Positions 1 to 8,437 of a stretch of DNA of 64,000 nt are shown one piece after another. Position numbers and translations under genes: made by a program. The stretch is taken from assembly GCF_900155545.1 (NCBI RefSeq), contig NZ_LT732526.1, forward strand, positions 497,006-561,005. Reading direction: 5' to 3'. The notes below the pieces were generated by a model. The model did no database searches, had not been told where the DNA came from, and saw only the letters and a list, made by a program, of their open reading frames with translations. How positions within the stretch are numbered: the first letter of the stretch is position 1; each line of letters begins with the position of its first letter. The DNA is from Clostridium sp. Marseille-P2415 (GTDB lineage Bacteria > Bacillota > Clostridia > Lachnospirales > Lachnospiraceae).

Positions 1-813
1 GTGCCTTATCAGGATGAATTCTGGCTCGGGAATTTAAGGGAGCTTGAAAAGCTGGTCACAGAGCTGGGGCTTACGCCAAACACCATATTCGGATATAAAA
101 GAGGATTAAGTAACGTAAAGAGGATACCGACAGCCGAATTCAATCTTCTGGTATCCCCCTGGGTCGGGCTTAACAATATGAAGAAAATGGAGCAGAAGCT
201 TGGGATCCCTTATCTTCACTATCCGACCCTTCCCATCGGTGCCTTTGAAACCAGTAAATTCCTTCGGGAAGTGGGCGGATTTGCCGGAGTACCAAAGGAG
301 AAAATTGAAAAGCTCATTGCTGAGAAGGAAGCCTATTACTACTATTATATCGAGCGCTATGCGGATCTGTTCCTGGAGACCAGAGTCATGTCAAAGCAGT
401 TTACGGTAGTGTCCGATGCCCAGTATGCCCTCGGCATTACCAAGTTTCTGGTCAATGATCTGGGCTTGTTTCCCGCAAAGCAGTTTGTGGTGGATGATAC
501 GCCGAGAGAATTCCGGGATGCGGTCCGGTCCTGTTTTAAAGAACTGAATTTTGGGATAGAAGCAGAGGTGAGCTTTGAGACCGATGGCTATAAGATCCAC
601 AATGAGATCAGAGCCCATGATTATCACGGATACCCGCTGATCCTCGGAGGCTATTGGGAAAAAGAGGCGGCAAAGCAGACCGATGCCCATTTCCTTAATG
701 TATCCTGGCCGGTGAATGAAAGGCTGGTCATGAACAGCTATTATGCAGGATATGACGGAGGCCTTAAACTGATCGAAGATATCTATTCGGTCGCCAAAAC
801 AAGATTTAATTAA
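1..813 (+). CDS. Nitrogenase-like component 1 subunit, C-terminal part (5' end outside window)
   Basis: The frame is open from the first base, so this is the C-terminal 270 residues of a longer gene and the GTG at base 1 is probably internal. The stretch with SPWVGL and YPTLPIGAFETSKFLRE, and the tail containing HFLNVSWPVNERL and GYDGG, resemble the C-terminal half of NifK/NifN-type (beta-like) component 1 proteins of the nitrogenase superfamily. The N-terminal half, which would carry the P-cluster cysteines, is not visible, so the metallocluster and the substrate (N2, a tetrapyrrole or a thioether) cannot be decided. A NifX-like gene follows after 27 bp and an amino-acid importer comes next. 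That points to a nitrogenase-like enzyme outside a classical nif operon (inference). Confidence 0.8.
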   Translation: MPYQDEFWLGNLRELEKLVTELGLTPNTIFGYKRGLSNVKRIPTAEFNLLVSPWVGLNNMKKMEQKLGIPYLHYPTLPIGAFETSKFLREVGGFAGVPKEKIEKLIAEKEAYYYYYIERYADLFLETRVMSKQFTVVSDAQYALGITKFLVNDLGLFPAKQFVVDDTPREFRDAVRSCFKELNFGIEAEVSFETDGYKIHNEIRAHDYHGYPLILGGYWEKEAAKQTDAHFLNVSWPVNERLVMNSYYAGYDGGLKLIEDIYSVAKTRFN

Positions 814-840
814 CAGATCCGTTTTAAGGAAGGGAGTATC

Positions 841-1257
841 ATGTCATATAAAATTGCAGTTGCATCTTCTGACCGGATAAACATTGATGGGAATTTTGGA
901 GCGGCCCATGAATTTCTGGTCTATGAAGTGGCGGAGAGCGGGAAGTATGTTTTTTTAGAAATAAGAAAAACCCCGGAAGAAGTAAAAGAGCCTTCCGCAT
1001 GTAAGGACGGGTGTGCAGGAAGCGGCTGCGGCGGTTTAAAGGGAAATCATCCCAATGTGGAGGCCATAGCAGACTGCCGGTGCGTGATCTGTAAAAAAAT
1101 CGGTTTCCACATTCAAAAACAGCTTGAGAAAAAAGCGATCAGTGCCTTTGATGTGGAAGGGGAAATGGAAGATGCATTGCAGAAAATCACATTGTATTTC
1201 CACCGGGTGGATCACCACCAGACACTTAGAAGAATCTCAAATGAAACGTTGAAATGA
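841..1257 (+). CDS. NifX/NifB C-terminal-like (dinitrogenase iron-molybdenum cofactor biosynthesis) protein
   Basis: 138 residues with an RBS GGAAGGGAG five bases before the ATG. The start (MSYKIAVASSDRINIDGNFG) and the AHEFLVYEV segment match the fold of NifX, NafY and the NifB C-terminus, which bind or carry iron-sulfur cofactor precursors. A central insertion is unusually cysteine-rich (CKDGCAGSGCGG around residues 52-63, then CRCVICKK around 80-87). It could ligate a cluster, which is inference. The gene lies 27 bp after the nitrogenase-like subunit, so the two are probably cotranscribed and functionally linked. Its 3' end overlaps the next upstream in-frame ATG, but the lipoprotein start chosen for the next gene is just downstream. 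Confidence 0.8.
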   Translation: MSYKIAVASSDRINIDGNFGAAHEFLVYEVAESGKYVFLEIRKTPEEVKEPSACKDGCAGSGCGGLKGNHPNVEAIADCRCVICKKIGFHIQKQLEKKAISAFDVEGEMEDALQKITLYFHRVDHHQTLRRISNETLK

Positions 1258-1274
1258 AAGGCTGGGAGAAAATT

Positions 1275-2102
1275 ATGAAAAAATCGGCAAAAAAGTTAGC
1301 TTTGGCAGCAGTTCTGGCAGCACTGGGAGCAGCAATGCTGTCCGGATGCGGAAAAAAGACAGCGGCAGCAGACAGCGGCGTTACAAAAGTGGTAGTAGGA
1401 ACCGGTAACGCCTATGAGCCCTATTGCTTCCTGGATGAAAAAGGAAATCTTGCCGGGTATGAATACGAGGTTTTAAAAGCAGTGGATGAACTGCTTCCCC
1501 AGTATGAATTTGAATATCATACCTCTGATTTTGCCAATGTACTGATTTCCCTCGATGCAGGTAAGATTGATATTGCAGCGCACCAGTATGAATGGAACGA
1601 GGAGAGAGGGGAAAAGTATCTGTTTGGAAAAGAACCGTATACCACCTATGTGACCTATCTCGCCGTAGCAAGCGGCCGGACGGATATTCAGTCTCTTAAT
1701 GACTTACAGGGGCGGAAAGTAAAGAGCTCCGCCGGATCAAATTCCGTTTATATCCTGGAAAATTACAATAAGGAACATCCGGATAACCCCATCAATATTG
1801 ATTATGTGAACAATTCGACCGATGAAGAAACCATTACCGGAATCTTAAACGGAGTCTGGGATGCAACCATCCTGACAAAGCGGGATACGGAAAAACTGAA
1901 TAAAAACTACGGAGACGGCGGGGAAGTCATAAAGGTGACGGGAGAACCGGTCCAGTCTTCTTCCACGTTTTTTGTCTTTGCAAAAGGAAATACCGAATTG
2001 CAGGAGGCAGTGGACGGAGCGGTAAAACAATTAAAAGAAAGCGGAAAGCTTGCACAGATATCCACGGATATAATCGGCGGAGATTATACGGAAAGTGAGT
2101 AA
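1275..2102 (+). CDS. Amino-acid ABC transporter substrate-binding lipoprotein
   Basis: Periplasmic-binding-protein type 3 family, the solute receptor of a polar amino-acid importer anchored to the outer membrane face. The start at 1275 is preferred over 1254 because it follows GGGAGA and gives a clean signal: two lysines, a hydrophobic run, then lipobox LSGC with the lipidated Cys at residue 25. The mature part begins with a K-V-V-V-GTGNAYEPYCF strand, followed by DEKGNLAGYEYEV and FANVLISLDAGKIDI, all typical of SBP_bac_3. The family often binds cystine, glutamine or related amino acids; the ligand is not readable from sequence. It is the first gene of a complete four-gene importer. Confidence 0.93.
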   Translation: MKKSAKKLALAAVLAALGAAMLSGCGKKTAAADSGVTKVVVGTGNAYEPYCFLDEKGNLAGYEYEVLKAVDELLPQYEFEYHTSDFANVLISLDAGKIDIAAHQYEWNEERGEKYLFGKEPYTTYVTYLAVASGRTDIQSLNDLQGRKVKSSAGSNSVYILENYNKEHPDNPINIDYVNNSTDEETITGILNGVWDATILTKRDTEKLNKNYGDGGEVIKVTGEPVQSSSTFFVFAKGNTELQEAVDGAVKQLKESGKLAQISTDIIGGDYTESE

Positions 2103-2107
2103 TTGGT

Positions 2108-2830
2108 ATGGATAAACTGTTTGGCTGGGAGCGGTTTTTTGAAAATATCCCTAAAATTCTTCCATATTTATCAGTGACCTTTTCGATTGTGGTTTATGCT
2201 ACCGGATTCGGAGTGCTTCTTGCCATTTTGATCGTTCTGGTACAGATCAAAAAAATTCCGGTACTGTATCCGTTTTTTAAGGTGTATGTCTCATTTATGA
2301 GAGGTACACCGATGCTGGTACAGTTGATGCTCATTTATTACGGCATACCGGCCCTGATTGATCCTGTTTTCGGCACCAATATAAACCGTGGCTGGAGTAC
2401 GGTGACTTTTGCTTATATCACCTTTATTCTCAATCAGGGAGCATTTCTTTCGGCCATATTCTACAGTGCGGTCACATCGATCCCCTATGGGCAGACAGAG
2501 GCGGGCTTAAGCGTGGGACTTACCGGGTTTCAGACCTTTCGAAGAATCATTTTGCCCCAGATGGTAAGAACTGCCCTGCCGCCCTTTGGCTCTGATCTGG
2601 TCGGACTATTTCAGAATTCCTCTCTTGTATTTCTCATCGGAGTTACCGATATCATGGGGAGAGCCAAATCCATCGGTTCAGCTACAAAACATGTATTGGA
2701 AGCCTATGTGTTTGTGGTAATCGTTTATATCGTTATCAGTTTGACGATCCGGCTTCTTTTTTATTACCTGAATATAAAACTGGAGTATGGAAGAGAACGG
2801 ATAGCGGCCGGAAAAGAGGAAGAAGAATGA
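2108..2830 (+). CDS. Amino-acid ABC transporter permease, first subunit
   Basis: 240-residue inner-membrane permease of the HisM/GlnP type. It has about five hydrophobic helices, the PMLVQLMLIYYGIP segment typical of the family, and an EAA loop (SVGLTGFQTFRRIILPQM, near residues 136-155) that docks on the ATPase. It begins five bases after the binding protein stop and overlaps the second permease by four bases (ATGA), so translation is probably coupled. Two different permeases suggest a heterodimeric channel, as in several cystine and histidine importers; the substrate is inference. Confidence 0.93.
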   Translation: MDKLFGWERFFENIPKILPYLSVTFSIVVYATGFGVLLAILIVLVQIKKIPVLYPFFKVYVSFMRGTPMLVQLMLIYYGIPALIDPVFGTNINRGWSTVTFAYITFILNQGAFLSAIFYSAVTSIPYGQTEAGLSVGLTGFQTFRRIILPQMVRTALPPFGSDLVGLFQNSSLVFLIGVTDIMGRAKSIGSATKHVLEAYVFVVIVYIVISLTIRLLFYYLNIKLEYGRERIAAGKEEEE

Positions 2831-3537
2831 ATTTCAACGCAGCTCATTTTTATGAAAGCTTCATCTACGGAATTAAGTATTTTCCAAATACCCTGAGGCT
2901 CGTATTTATTCCATTGGCCATAGGTCTGGTCTTGGGAACGGGGGCCGCACTGGCCCGGGTCTACAAAGTGCCTGTTCTCCATAAGCTTCTTGGGATTTTT
3001 GTTACCATATATCAGGGCGTCCCCATTGTGGTGGCTTTGATGATATACAACTTGATTTTCATGCTCAAATTCAATGATCTGGCAGATTTATTACATATAC
3101 GGAAGAATGTCGCGGATGTGGATAATATCTGGGTGGGAATTTTTGCACTCAGCCTTGCCTCGGTATGTTCCATATCAGAGGCCATCCGGGGAGCGCTGCT
3201 GTCCATTGACAAAGGGCAGGATGAAGCCGGGTATTCGGTAGGGCTTACGAAAATCCAGACCATAAGGAGAATCATTATTCCGCAGATGGTTCCGGTGGCG
3301 ATCCCCATGCTGATCAATAATGTGGTCGGCCTGATCAAGGCATCATCCGTAGTCATGGCGATCGGTATCGTTGAAATTGTGGCAGGAGCGACTATTCCAA
3401 GCTCCAGGACTTATTCATTTTTCGAAGGGTACGTGGCGGCTGCAATCCTATACTGGGGATTTACAGTTGTGATCGAATATCTGGCAAACGTTCTGAAGCA
3501 GCATACCGGTAAATTCAGGAGGAATCGATATGATTGA
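2827..3537 (+). CDS. Amino-acid ABC transporter permease, second subunit
   Basis: 236-residue membrane permease paralogous to its upstream neighbour. Family marks are the [15 protein letters not shown] segment and the EAA loop [18 protein letters not shown] (about residues 138-155). It overlaps the preceding stop by four bases and the ATPase gene by eight bases, a tight translationally coupled arrangement. It probably pairs with the first permease to form the transport channel. Confidence 0.93.
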   Translation: MNFNAAHFYESFIYGIKYFPNTLRLVFIPLAIGLVLGTGAALARVYKVPVLHKLLGIFVTIYQGVPIVVALMIYNLIFMLKFNDLADLLHIRKNVADVDNIWVGIFALSLASVCSISEAIRGALLSIDKGQDEAGYSVGLTKIQTIRRIIIPQMVPVAIPMLINNVVGLIKASSVVMAIGIVEIVAGATIPSSRTYSFFEGYVAAAILYWGFTVVIEYLANVLKQHTGKFRRNRYD

Positions 3538-4285
3538 GGTGAAACATGTAAAAAAGGCATTTGGAAAGCTGCAGGTTCTTAAGGATGTTTCCGTGGAGGT
3601 GGAGGACGGCCAGGTGGTTGTCATCCTTGGGCCCAGCGGATCAGGAAAAACAACATTGCTCCGGTGCATTAATTTCCTGGAGAACGCTGACAGCGGCCAG
3701 CTTACCATCGGGGATACCCATGTGGACCTAAAAAGGGCGACCAAAAAGCAGATCCTGCAGATCAGAAGAAAAACAGCATTTGTTTTTCAGAATTATAATC
3801 TTTTTGCTAACAAAACGGCATTGGAAAATGTTATGGAAGGGCTTGTTACGGCAAGGCATATTCCCAAAGAGGAAGCGGGAAAAAGTGCGAAGGAAGCGCT
3901 CGACTGGGTGGGGTTATCGGATAAATATCATTTTTATCCTTCCCAGCTTTCCGGCGGGCAGCAGCAGCGGATCGGCATTGCCAGAGCCTTTGTCTTAAAT
4001 CCGGAAGTGATCTTATTTGATGAACCGACTTCTGCACTGGACCCGGAACTGGTAGGGGAAACCCTTGATATCATAAAGAAGGTGGCAGGGAAAGGAATCA
4101 CGATGATCGTGGTGACGCATGAAATGTCCTTTGCCCAGGATGTGGCGGATAAAGTGATCTTTATGGATGGCGGTGTTGTTGTGGAAGAGGGAAAACCGGA
4201 AGAGATTTTTTCAAATCCGAAAGAAGAGAGAACCAGACAATTTTTATCAAGGATTATTTCCCTGGAGCCCAACTATTCCATATAG
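3530..4285 (+). CDS. Amino-acid ABC transporter ATP-binding protein
   Basis: 251-residue ATPase that drives the importer. Visible motifs are Walker A GPSGSGKT (residues 34-41), a Q-loop in FQNYNLF, the signature [14 protein letters not shown], Walker [13 protein letters not shown] and the switch histidine in VVTHEMSFA. It is of normal length for GlnQ/HisP-type subunits. It closes the four-gene operon and is followed by an intrinsic terminator, so the transporter is complete. GlnQ-family ATPases do not reveal the substrate. Confidence 0.95.
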   Translation: MIEVKHVKKAFGKLQVLKDVSVEVEDGQVVVILGPSGSGKTTLLRCINFLENADSGQLTIGDTHVDLKRATKKQILQIRRKTAFVFQNYNLFANKTALENVMEGLVTARHIPKEEAGKSAKEALDWVGLSDKYHFYPSQLSGGQQQRIGIARAFVLNPEVILFDEPTSALDPELVGETLDIIKKVAGKGITMIVVTHEMSFAQDVADKVIFMDGGVVVEEGKPEEIFSNPKEERTRQFLSRIISLEPNYSI

Positions 4286-4316
4286 CCATATGCCATCATG
4301 CAGACAGAATCATAAT

Positions 4317-4360
4317 AAAAACGGTCATTTTATTTATGCTGGTAAAATGGCCGTTTTATA
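4317..4360 (+). terminator. Intrinsic terminator after the amino-acid importer
   Basis: Near-perfect inverted repeat, AAACGGTCATTTTA against TAAAATGGCCGTTTT, with a loop of about 11 nt and a following TTTTATA. It closes the importer operon and may also serve the convergent deacetylase gene. Confidence 0.75.
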
Positions 4361-4406
4361 ATAGACGTAACCCTGCCGGGCAGGCAAAGCGTGCGATTCG
4401 GCAGCC

Positions 4407-5264
4407 CTATTGGCTGACCAGCTGATCCAGGGTTTTAAACTGGTATCCCATCTCTTCCCATTTGGTCAGCAGTTCATCGAGAATCTGGGCATTGGTGCTG
4501 GAGGTGCTGTGTAAGAGTACAATGGCCCCGGGATGGATCCTTCCAAGCAGTTTTTTGAAGGCTTCTTCTTTTGAAGGCTGCTTATCCTGATACCAGTCAA
4601 CATAGGCAAGGCTCCAGAAAAAGGTTTTGTACCCCATGTCTTTTGCCATCTGTAAATTGGTCTCGCTGTATTTTCCCTGCGGCGGGCGGTAGTATTTTTT
4701 CATGGGCTGTCCGGTGGTCTTTTCAAAAAGAGTTTCCAGGTCTCCCAGCTCTTTCTCAAATGCTTCCTTTGAAGAAATCTTAGACATATCCGGATGGTGA
4801 TAGGTGTGATTGCCTACGGTATGGCCTTCATCAACCATTCGCTTGACCAGTTCCGGAGCCGTTTCTATGTAATTTCCAACGACAAAAAAGGTTGCCGGAG
4901 CATTGTGTTTTTTTAATGCATCCAGGATTGCTGCCGTATTCCCATTTTCGTATCCGGCATCAAAGGTCAGATAAAGAACTTTATCCGGGGTTTTTTCCGC
5001 GTAATAGGCATTAAACTGTTTTAAATAGTCCATGGTTGCATTGGCAACCGGCGGCTGTCCTTCCTGCTGAAAGCTTAACCCCCAGTTTCCATCCGCCGCA
5101 GTTTCCACTGCTTTGTGATATTCTACCAGCATGGCACCGAGATGGCCGGCCAGAAAAGCACAGAGAAAGAGCAGGAATACCATAGCTGCCTGTTTTCCTG
5201 TTTCGGGAGCAACCGAAAGCTTTCTGATTTTTTCTGAAATTTTCAATTTTTGCAAAAATTTCAT
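4407..5264 (-). CDS. pdaA: PdaA-type polysaccharide deacetylase
   Basis: 285 residues with one N-terminal membrane anchor (around residues 27-47) and an extracellular NodB-type deacetylase domain. Catalytic marks are TFDAGYENGN (first motif, with the metal-binding Asp), GNHTYHHPDM (His-His), RPPQGKYS and the final VLLHSTS. The TFDAGYENG form is the delta-lactam-forming PdaA subgroup, which removes acetyl groups from muramic acid in spore cortex. Cortex lactam synthesis is therefore the expected role, by family. It is monocistronic on the minus strand. A degenerate sporulation-type -10 lies upstream (see findings). Confidence 0.9.
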   Translation of the reverse strand: MKFLQKLKISEKIRKLSVAPETGKQAAMVFLLFLCAFLAGHLGAMLVEYHKAVETAADGNWGLSFQQEGQPPVANATMDYLKQFNAYYAEKTPDKVLYLTFDAGYENGNTAAILDALKKHNAPATFFVVGNYIETAPELVKRMVDEGHTVGNHTYHHPDMSKISSKEAFEKELGDLETLFEKTTGQPMKKYYRPPQGKYSETNLQMAKDMGYKTFFWSLAYVDWYQDKQPSKEEAFKKLLGRIHPGAIVLLHSTSSTNAQILDELLTKWEEMGYQFKTLDQLVSQ

Positions 5265-5356
5265 ATTTAAGCTCCATATAATTACATTTGGTTTAATATA
5301 TGAAACTTCTGTCTGTCCTTATTCAAAAATGTTACCGGAGATAGATTGTTAAAAAA

Positions 5357-5416
5357 GAAAAGGGCTTCCCAGGGGGCGGCATCGTGTTTATGCCGCAGCC
5401 CTGAAGAACCCTTTTC
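5357..5416 (-). terminator. Terminator of the carbamate kinase gene
   Basis: Read on the minus strand, an extended hairpin pairs GAAAAGGGTTCTTC and GGGCTGCGGCAT with their complements and ends in CTTTTCTTTTTT. It lies directly downstream of the carbamate kinase stop. Confidence 0.8.
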
Positions 5417-5447
5417 ATATATTCTTATTCCGGAAAAACGGATTGGT

Positions 5448-6386
5448 TCATGATTCTTCAATAACCGTACCTGCTTTTCCTTCCAGGCTTGCTTCTGCCT
5501 TTTCCAGAGAGGTGATGATGGCTTTTCTGCCCTTGCCCTGCCGGAGAAAATCCACGGATGCTTCAATTTTTGGAAGCATGGAAGCGAATTCAAACTGGCC
5601 TTCCTGAATATAGGTACCCGCTTCTTCCAGATTCATATGGCTGATGGGGCGCTCATCCGGTGACCCGTAGTTTAATGTAACATTGTCAACACTGGTAAGG
5701 ATCATGAGCACGTCGGCGTCGATTTCCTTTGCCAGAAGCCCGGCGGCCCGGTCCTTTTCGATGACTGCGCCGGCACCCTTTAAGTGGTATCCCTGTTCCA
5801 TGACCGGAATGCCGCCTCCGCCGCAGGCGATAACGATCTGGTCTGCATCCATAACTGCCTTAATGATATCGATTTCCACTATGGATACAGGCTTTGGAGA
5901 AGCCACGACTCTGCGAAAGCCCATGCCAGGCACTTCTTCCACATAGTTCCCCTTTTCCTCCTCCTCTTTTGCCTCTTCCGCTGACATAAAGCGCCCGATG
6001 GGCTTTATGGGAGTGTAGAAAGCCTCGTCATAAGGGTTTACCATCATCTGGGTCAGGATGGTGGCCACAGATTTATAAATGCCGCGCTTTACCAGCTCTG
6101 CGCGGATGCCGTTTTGCAGATCATAACCAATATAACCCTGGCTCATGGCAGAACATACGGACATGGGAGCAGAAGTATAGCCGTCATGCAGTTTTCCGAA
6201 TTCATTCATAGCTGTATGGATCATGCCGGCCTGCGGTGCATTGCTGTGTGTGACAGCCACCTGCCAGCCGGCTTCAATAAAATCTGCGATTACTTTGGCT
6301 GTCCCGGCAGCTGCTTTTTTCTGTTCCGGAAGATTCGTTCCCAAAGCATTATGCCCCAAAGCCATAACAATACGTTTTTTTGCCAT
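5448..6386 (-). CDS. arcC: Carbamate kinase
   Basis: 312 residues, the full length of the family. It makes ATP from carbamoyl phosphate and ADP, the last step of arginine-deiminase or ureidopurine degradation. Marks are the N-terminal RIVMALGHNALG, the AVTHSNAPQ segment, IVIACGGGGIPV (about residues 205-220) and the C-terminal FASMLPKIEASVDFL. It is alone between terminators. No arginine deiminase is nearby, although an ornithine carbamoyltransferase gene lies 24 kb away, so the pathway it serves is not settled by context. Confidence 0.95.
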   Translation of the reverse strand: MAKKRIVMALGHNALGTNLPEQKKAAAGTAKVIADFIEAGWQVAVTHSNAPQAGMIHTAMNEFGKLHDGYTSAPMSVCSAMSQGYIGYDLQNGIRAELVKRGIYKSVATILTQMMVNPYDEAFYTPIKPIGRFMSAEEAKEEEEKGNYVEEVPGMGFRRVVASPKPVSIVEIDIIKAVMDADQIVIACGGGGIPVMEQGYHLKGAGAVIEKDRAAGLLAKEIDADVLMILTSVDNVTLNYGSPDERPISHMNLEEAGTYIQEGQFEFASMLPKIEASVDFLRQGKGRKAIITSLEKAEASLEGKAGTVIEES

Positions 6387-6434
6387 ATCAGTTCCCTCTC
6401 AGTTCGATGTAGTTTATTCAAAAAGTATAAAGAT

Positions 6435-6463
6435 ATTATATTATCAGGCAATAAAAAAAGCAA
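6435..6463 (-). promoter_or_regulatory. Sigma-A-type promoter of arcC
   Basis: On the minus strand TTGCTT and TATAAT are separated by exactly 17 bp, about 50 bp upstream of the arcC start. Confidence 0.65.
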
Positions 6464-6600
6464 CTGCTTTTCAGGACTTGCAAAATATCGGAAAGATTGT
6501 AAATATTATTTAGAAAGAATTTAAAAAAATTTGGTGGATATCCTAAAATCAGGTGGTATAATGTTTAAGAAGAAACAGAAAATGAAAGGACCCCGTGTTT

Positions 6601-7353
6601 ATGATATCAATAATTTTGCATCTGATTCTTCCGATGTTTTTTTATACCACAATAACAACAATCCTGTTTCTGTGTTTGAACTTAGGTGCCCTGGAAGCCA
6701 CTGCCATGTCTGCATTACTCGTTTCTCCGGTTCTTTATTATTTTTACTTCAGGGATCAGGAAGACCGTGGTGTCACTCCGGCGGTAAGCTTAAAGCTTCA
6801 TGGCTGTCTGGCTTATATTCTGGTATTTGGCGCAGCTCTTTGTGTGTTTGGAAATGTTATTGTTAAAGCGTTTGGGCTGGCTGAAATGTCCGCATCCTAT
6901 GAGGAGGCGGCGAAGTTCCTGTATTCGCCTCCTTTTCCTGTTCAGCTTCTGGCTTCGGGTCTTATGATCCCCATTGCAGAAGAGCTGATTTTCAGAGGGA
7001 TGGTTTTTGCTTCGCTCCGCGACAGGCTGCCTTTTCTGCCGTCTGCATTCTTATCTGCGCTGCTGTTCGGGCTCTTTCATGGGAATCTTCCCCAGGGAGT
7101 CTACGCTTTTCTGATCGGAATGGCCGTTGCCTGGCTATATGAGGTCTGCAGGACTTTACTGGCTCCATACCTGTTTCATGTATCAGCCAATTTACTGTCG
7201 CTTTGTGTGGTAAATACAGCGTTTCCCGGCTCTTTGTTCAATTCGGAAAACAGGACGGTCATGGCTGTCATGGCGGCCGCCTCTGCGGCGGTGTCCGCTG
7301 TTTGTGCAATCCGGATTTATTGGAAAATTAACTTAAAGGAGGATATTGTGTGA
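6601..7353 (+). CDS. CPBP-family intramembrane metalloprotease
   Basis: About 250 residues with seven or eight hydrophobic helices. CPBP (Abi) motifs are EELIFRGMVFASLRD (EExxxR, around residue 120), FGLFHGN and HVSANLL, giving the Glu, His and His/Asn metal site. Such proteases cleave within membranes, and bacterial members act in prenyl-protein-like processing, bacteriocin immunity or signalling; the substrate here is unknown. The start is uncertain. AAAGGA precedes ATG 6601 by 10 bases (GTG 6595 is also possible), but a better RBS and ATG at 6551-6563 open a different frame whose first residues look like the missing N-terminus. The gene overlaps the glycosyltransferase by four bases. Confidence 0.85.
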   Translation: MISIILHLILPMFFYTTITTILFLCLNLGALEATAMSALLVSPVLYYFYFRDQEDRGVTPAVSLKLHGCLAYILVFGAALCVFGNVIVKAFGLAEMSASYEEAAKFLYSPPFPVQLLASGLMIPIAEELIFRGMVFASLRDRLPFLPSAFLSALLFGLFHGNLPQGVYAFLIGMAVAWLYEVCRTLLAPYLFHVSANLLSLCVVNTAFPGSLFNSENRTVMAVMAAASAAVSAVCAIRIYWKINLKEDIV

Positions 7354-8369
7354 AGCTCTTATCTGTAGCAATACCATGTTATAATTCTGAAGCCTATATG
7401 AGGCATTGCATTGATACTCTGCTGGCAGGAGGGGATGAGGTTGAGATCCTCATTGTGGATGACGGATCTGTAAAAGACCGTACGGCGGAGATCGCGGATG
7501 AATACGAAAGAAATTATCCGGGAATCTGCCGGGCCATCCATCAGGAAAACGGTGGTCATGGGGAGGCAGTTAACACAGGCTTAAGAAATGCCAAAGGAAT
7601 TTATTTTAAGGTGGTGGATAGCGATGACTGGGTGGATGAGTCTGCTTACAGGGAGATCCTTGACACTCTGAGACGGTTTGTATATGGAGAAAAGACCCTG
7701 GATATGCTTGTCAGCAATTTTGTTTATGAAAAGCAGGGCGTAAAACGGAAAAAGGTCATGAATTACCGGATGGCCCTTCCGGAAAAGGAGCTGTTTGACT
7801 GGGATGACGTAAAGGTATTCATGCTGGGACAGTATATCCTCATGCACTCTGTCATTTACCGGACAGAGCTTTTGAAGCAGTGCGGGCTGGAACTCCCCAA
7901 ACACACCTTTTATGTGGATAATATTTTTGTTTACCAGCCATTGCCCCACGTGAAAACCATGTACTACTTAAATGTGAACTTTTACCGGTATTTTATCGGA
8001 AGAGAGGACCAGTCTGTAAACGAAGCGGTTATGATCGGCCGCATTGACCAGCAGATCAGGGTGACAAAATTAATGCTTGGCTACTATGATGTGACAAAGA
8101 TCAAACAGCGTAAGCTCCGCCGTTATATGATCCGGTATCTGGAGATCATGATGACCATTTCATCCATTCTTGCAATCAAGTCAGGAACGGATGAAAACAT
8201 GGAGAAGAAAAAGGAGCTGTGGCAGCATCTTCGCAGGCAGAATCTAAAGCTGTACCTAAGGCTCAGATGGGGCTTTATGGGTCAGGGGGTGAATCTTCCG
8301 GGCGAGGGCGGACGCCAGTTCCCGATCGCAATTTATAAGATGACCCAGAAGTTTTTCGGATTCAACTGA
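7350..8369 (+). CDS. Family 2 glycosyltransferase
   Basis: 339 residues. The GT-A domain occupies about residues 1-230, with the opening VAIPCYNSE, the nucleotide-binding IVDDGS, the acceptor-side QENGGHGEAVNTGL and the metal-binding DSDDW. There is no membrane segment, so it acts at the cytoplasmic face, transferring an activated sugar to an unknown acceptor. The GTG start at 7350 is fixed by AAAGGAGG seven bases upstream and overlaps the stop of the CPBP gene, so the two are translationally coupled. It is followed by a perfect inverted-repeat terminator. Confidence 0.9.
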   Translation: MKLLSVAIPCYNSEAYMRHCIDTLLAGGDEVEILIVDDGSVKDRTAEIADEYERNYPGICRAIHQENGGHGEAVNTGLRNAKGIYFKVVDSDDWVDESAYREILDTLRRFVYGEKTLDMLVSNFVYEKQGVKRKKVMNYRMALPEKELFDWDDVKVFMLGQYILMHSVIYRTELLKQCGLELPKHTFYVDNIFVYQPLPHVKTMYYLNVNFYRYFIGREDQSVNEAVMIGRIDQQIRVTKLMLGYYDVTKIKQRKLRRYMIRYLEIMMTISSILAIKSGTDENMEKKKELWQHLRRQNLKLYLRLRWGFMGQGVNLPGEGGRQFPIAIYKMTQKFFGFN

Positions 8370-8396
8370 ATTTAAGATTTCCATGGAAAAGATTAA

Positions 8397-8432
8397 GAAT
8401 CCCCTGGCGTCTGTCCGGACGCCAGGGGATTC
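8397..8432. terminator. Bidirectional hairpin between convergent genes
   Basis: A perfect 15-bp inverted repeat (GAATCCCCTGGCGTC and its complement, six-base loop) lies between the convergent glycosyltransferase and PAP2 genes. There is no long T-run on either side, so its strength is uncertain, but the position suggests a shared terminator. Confidence 0.6.
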
Positions 8433-8437
8433 TGTCA

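Noticed and set aside
6531-6866. 111-residue frame overlapping the CPBP gene
   Set aside because: Only the first 16 or so residues look coding; the rest is out of frame with a convincing CPBP protease. Kept as a frameshift finding, not as a gene.
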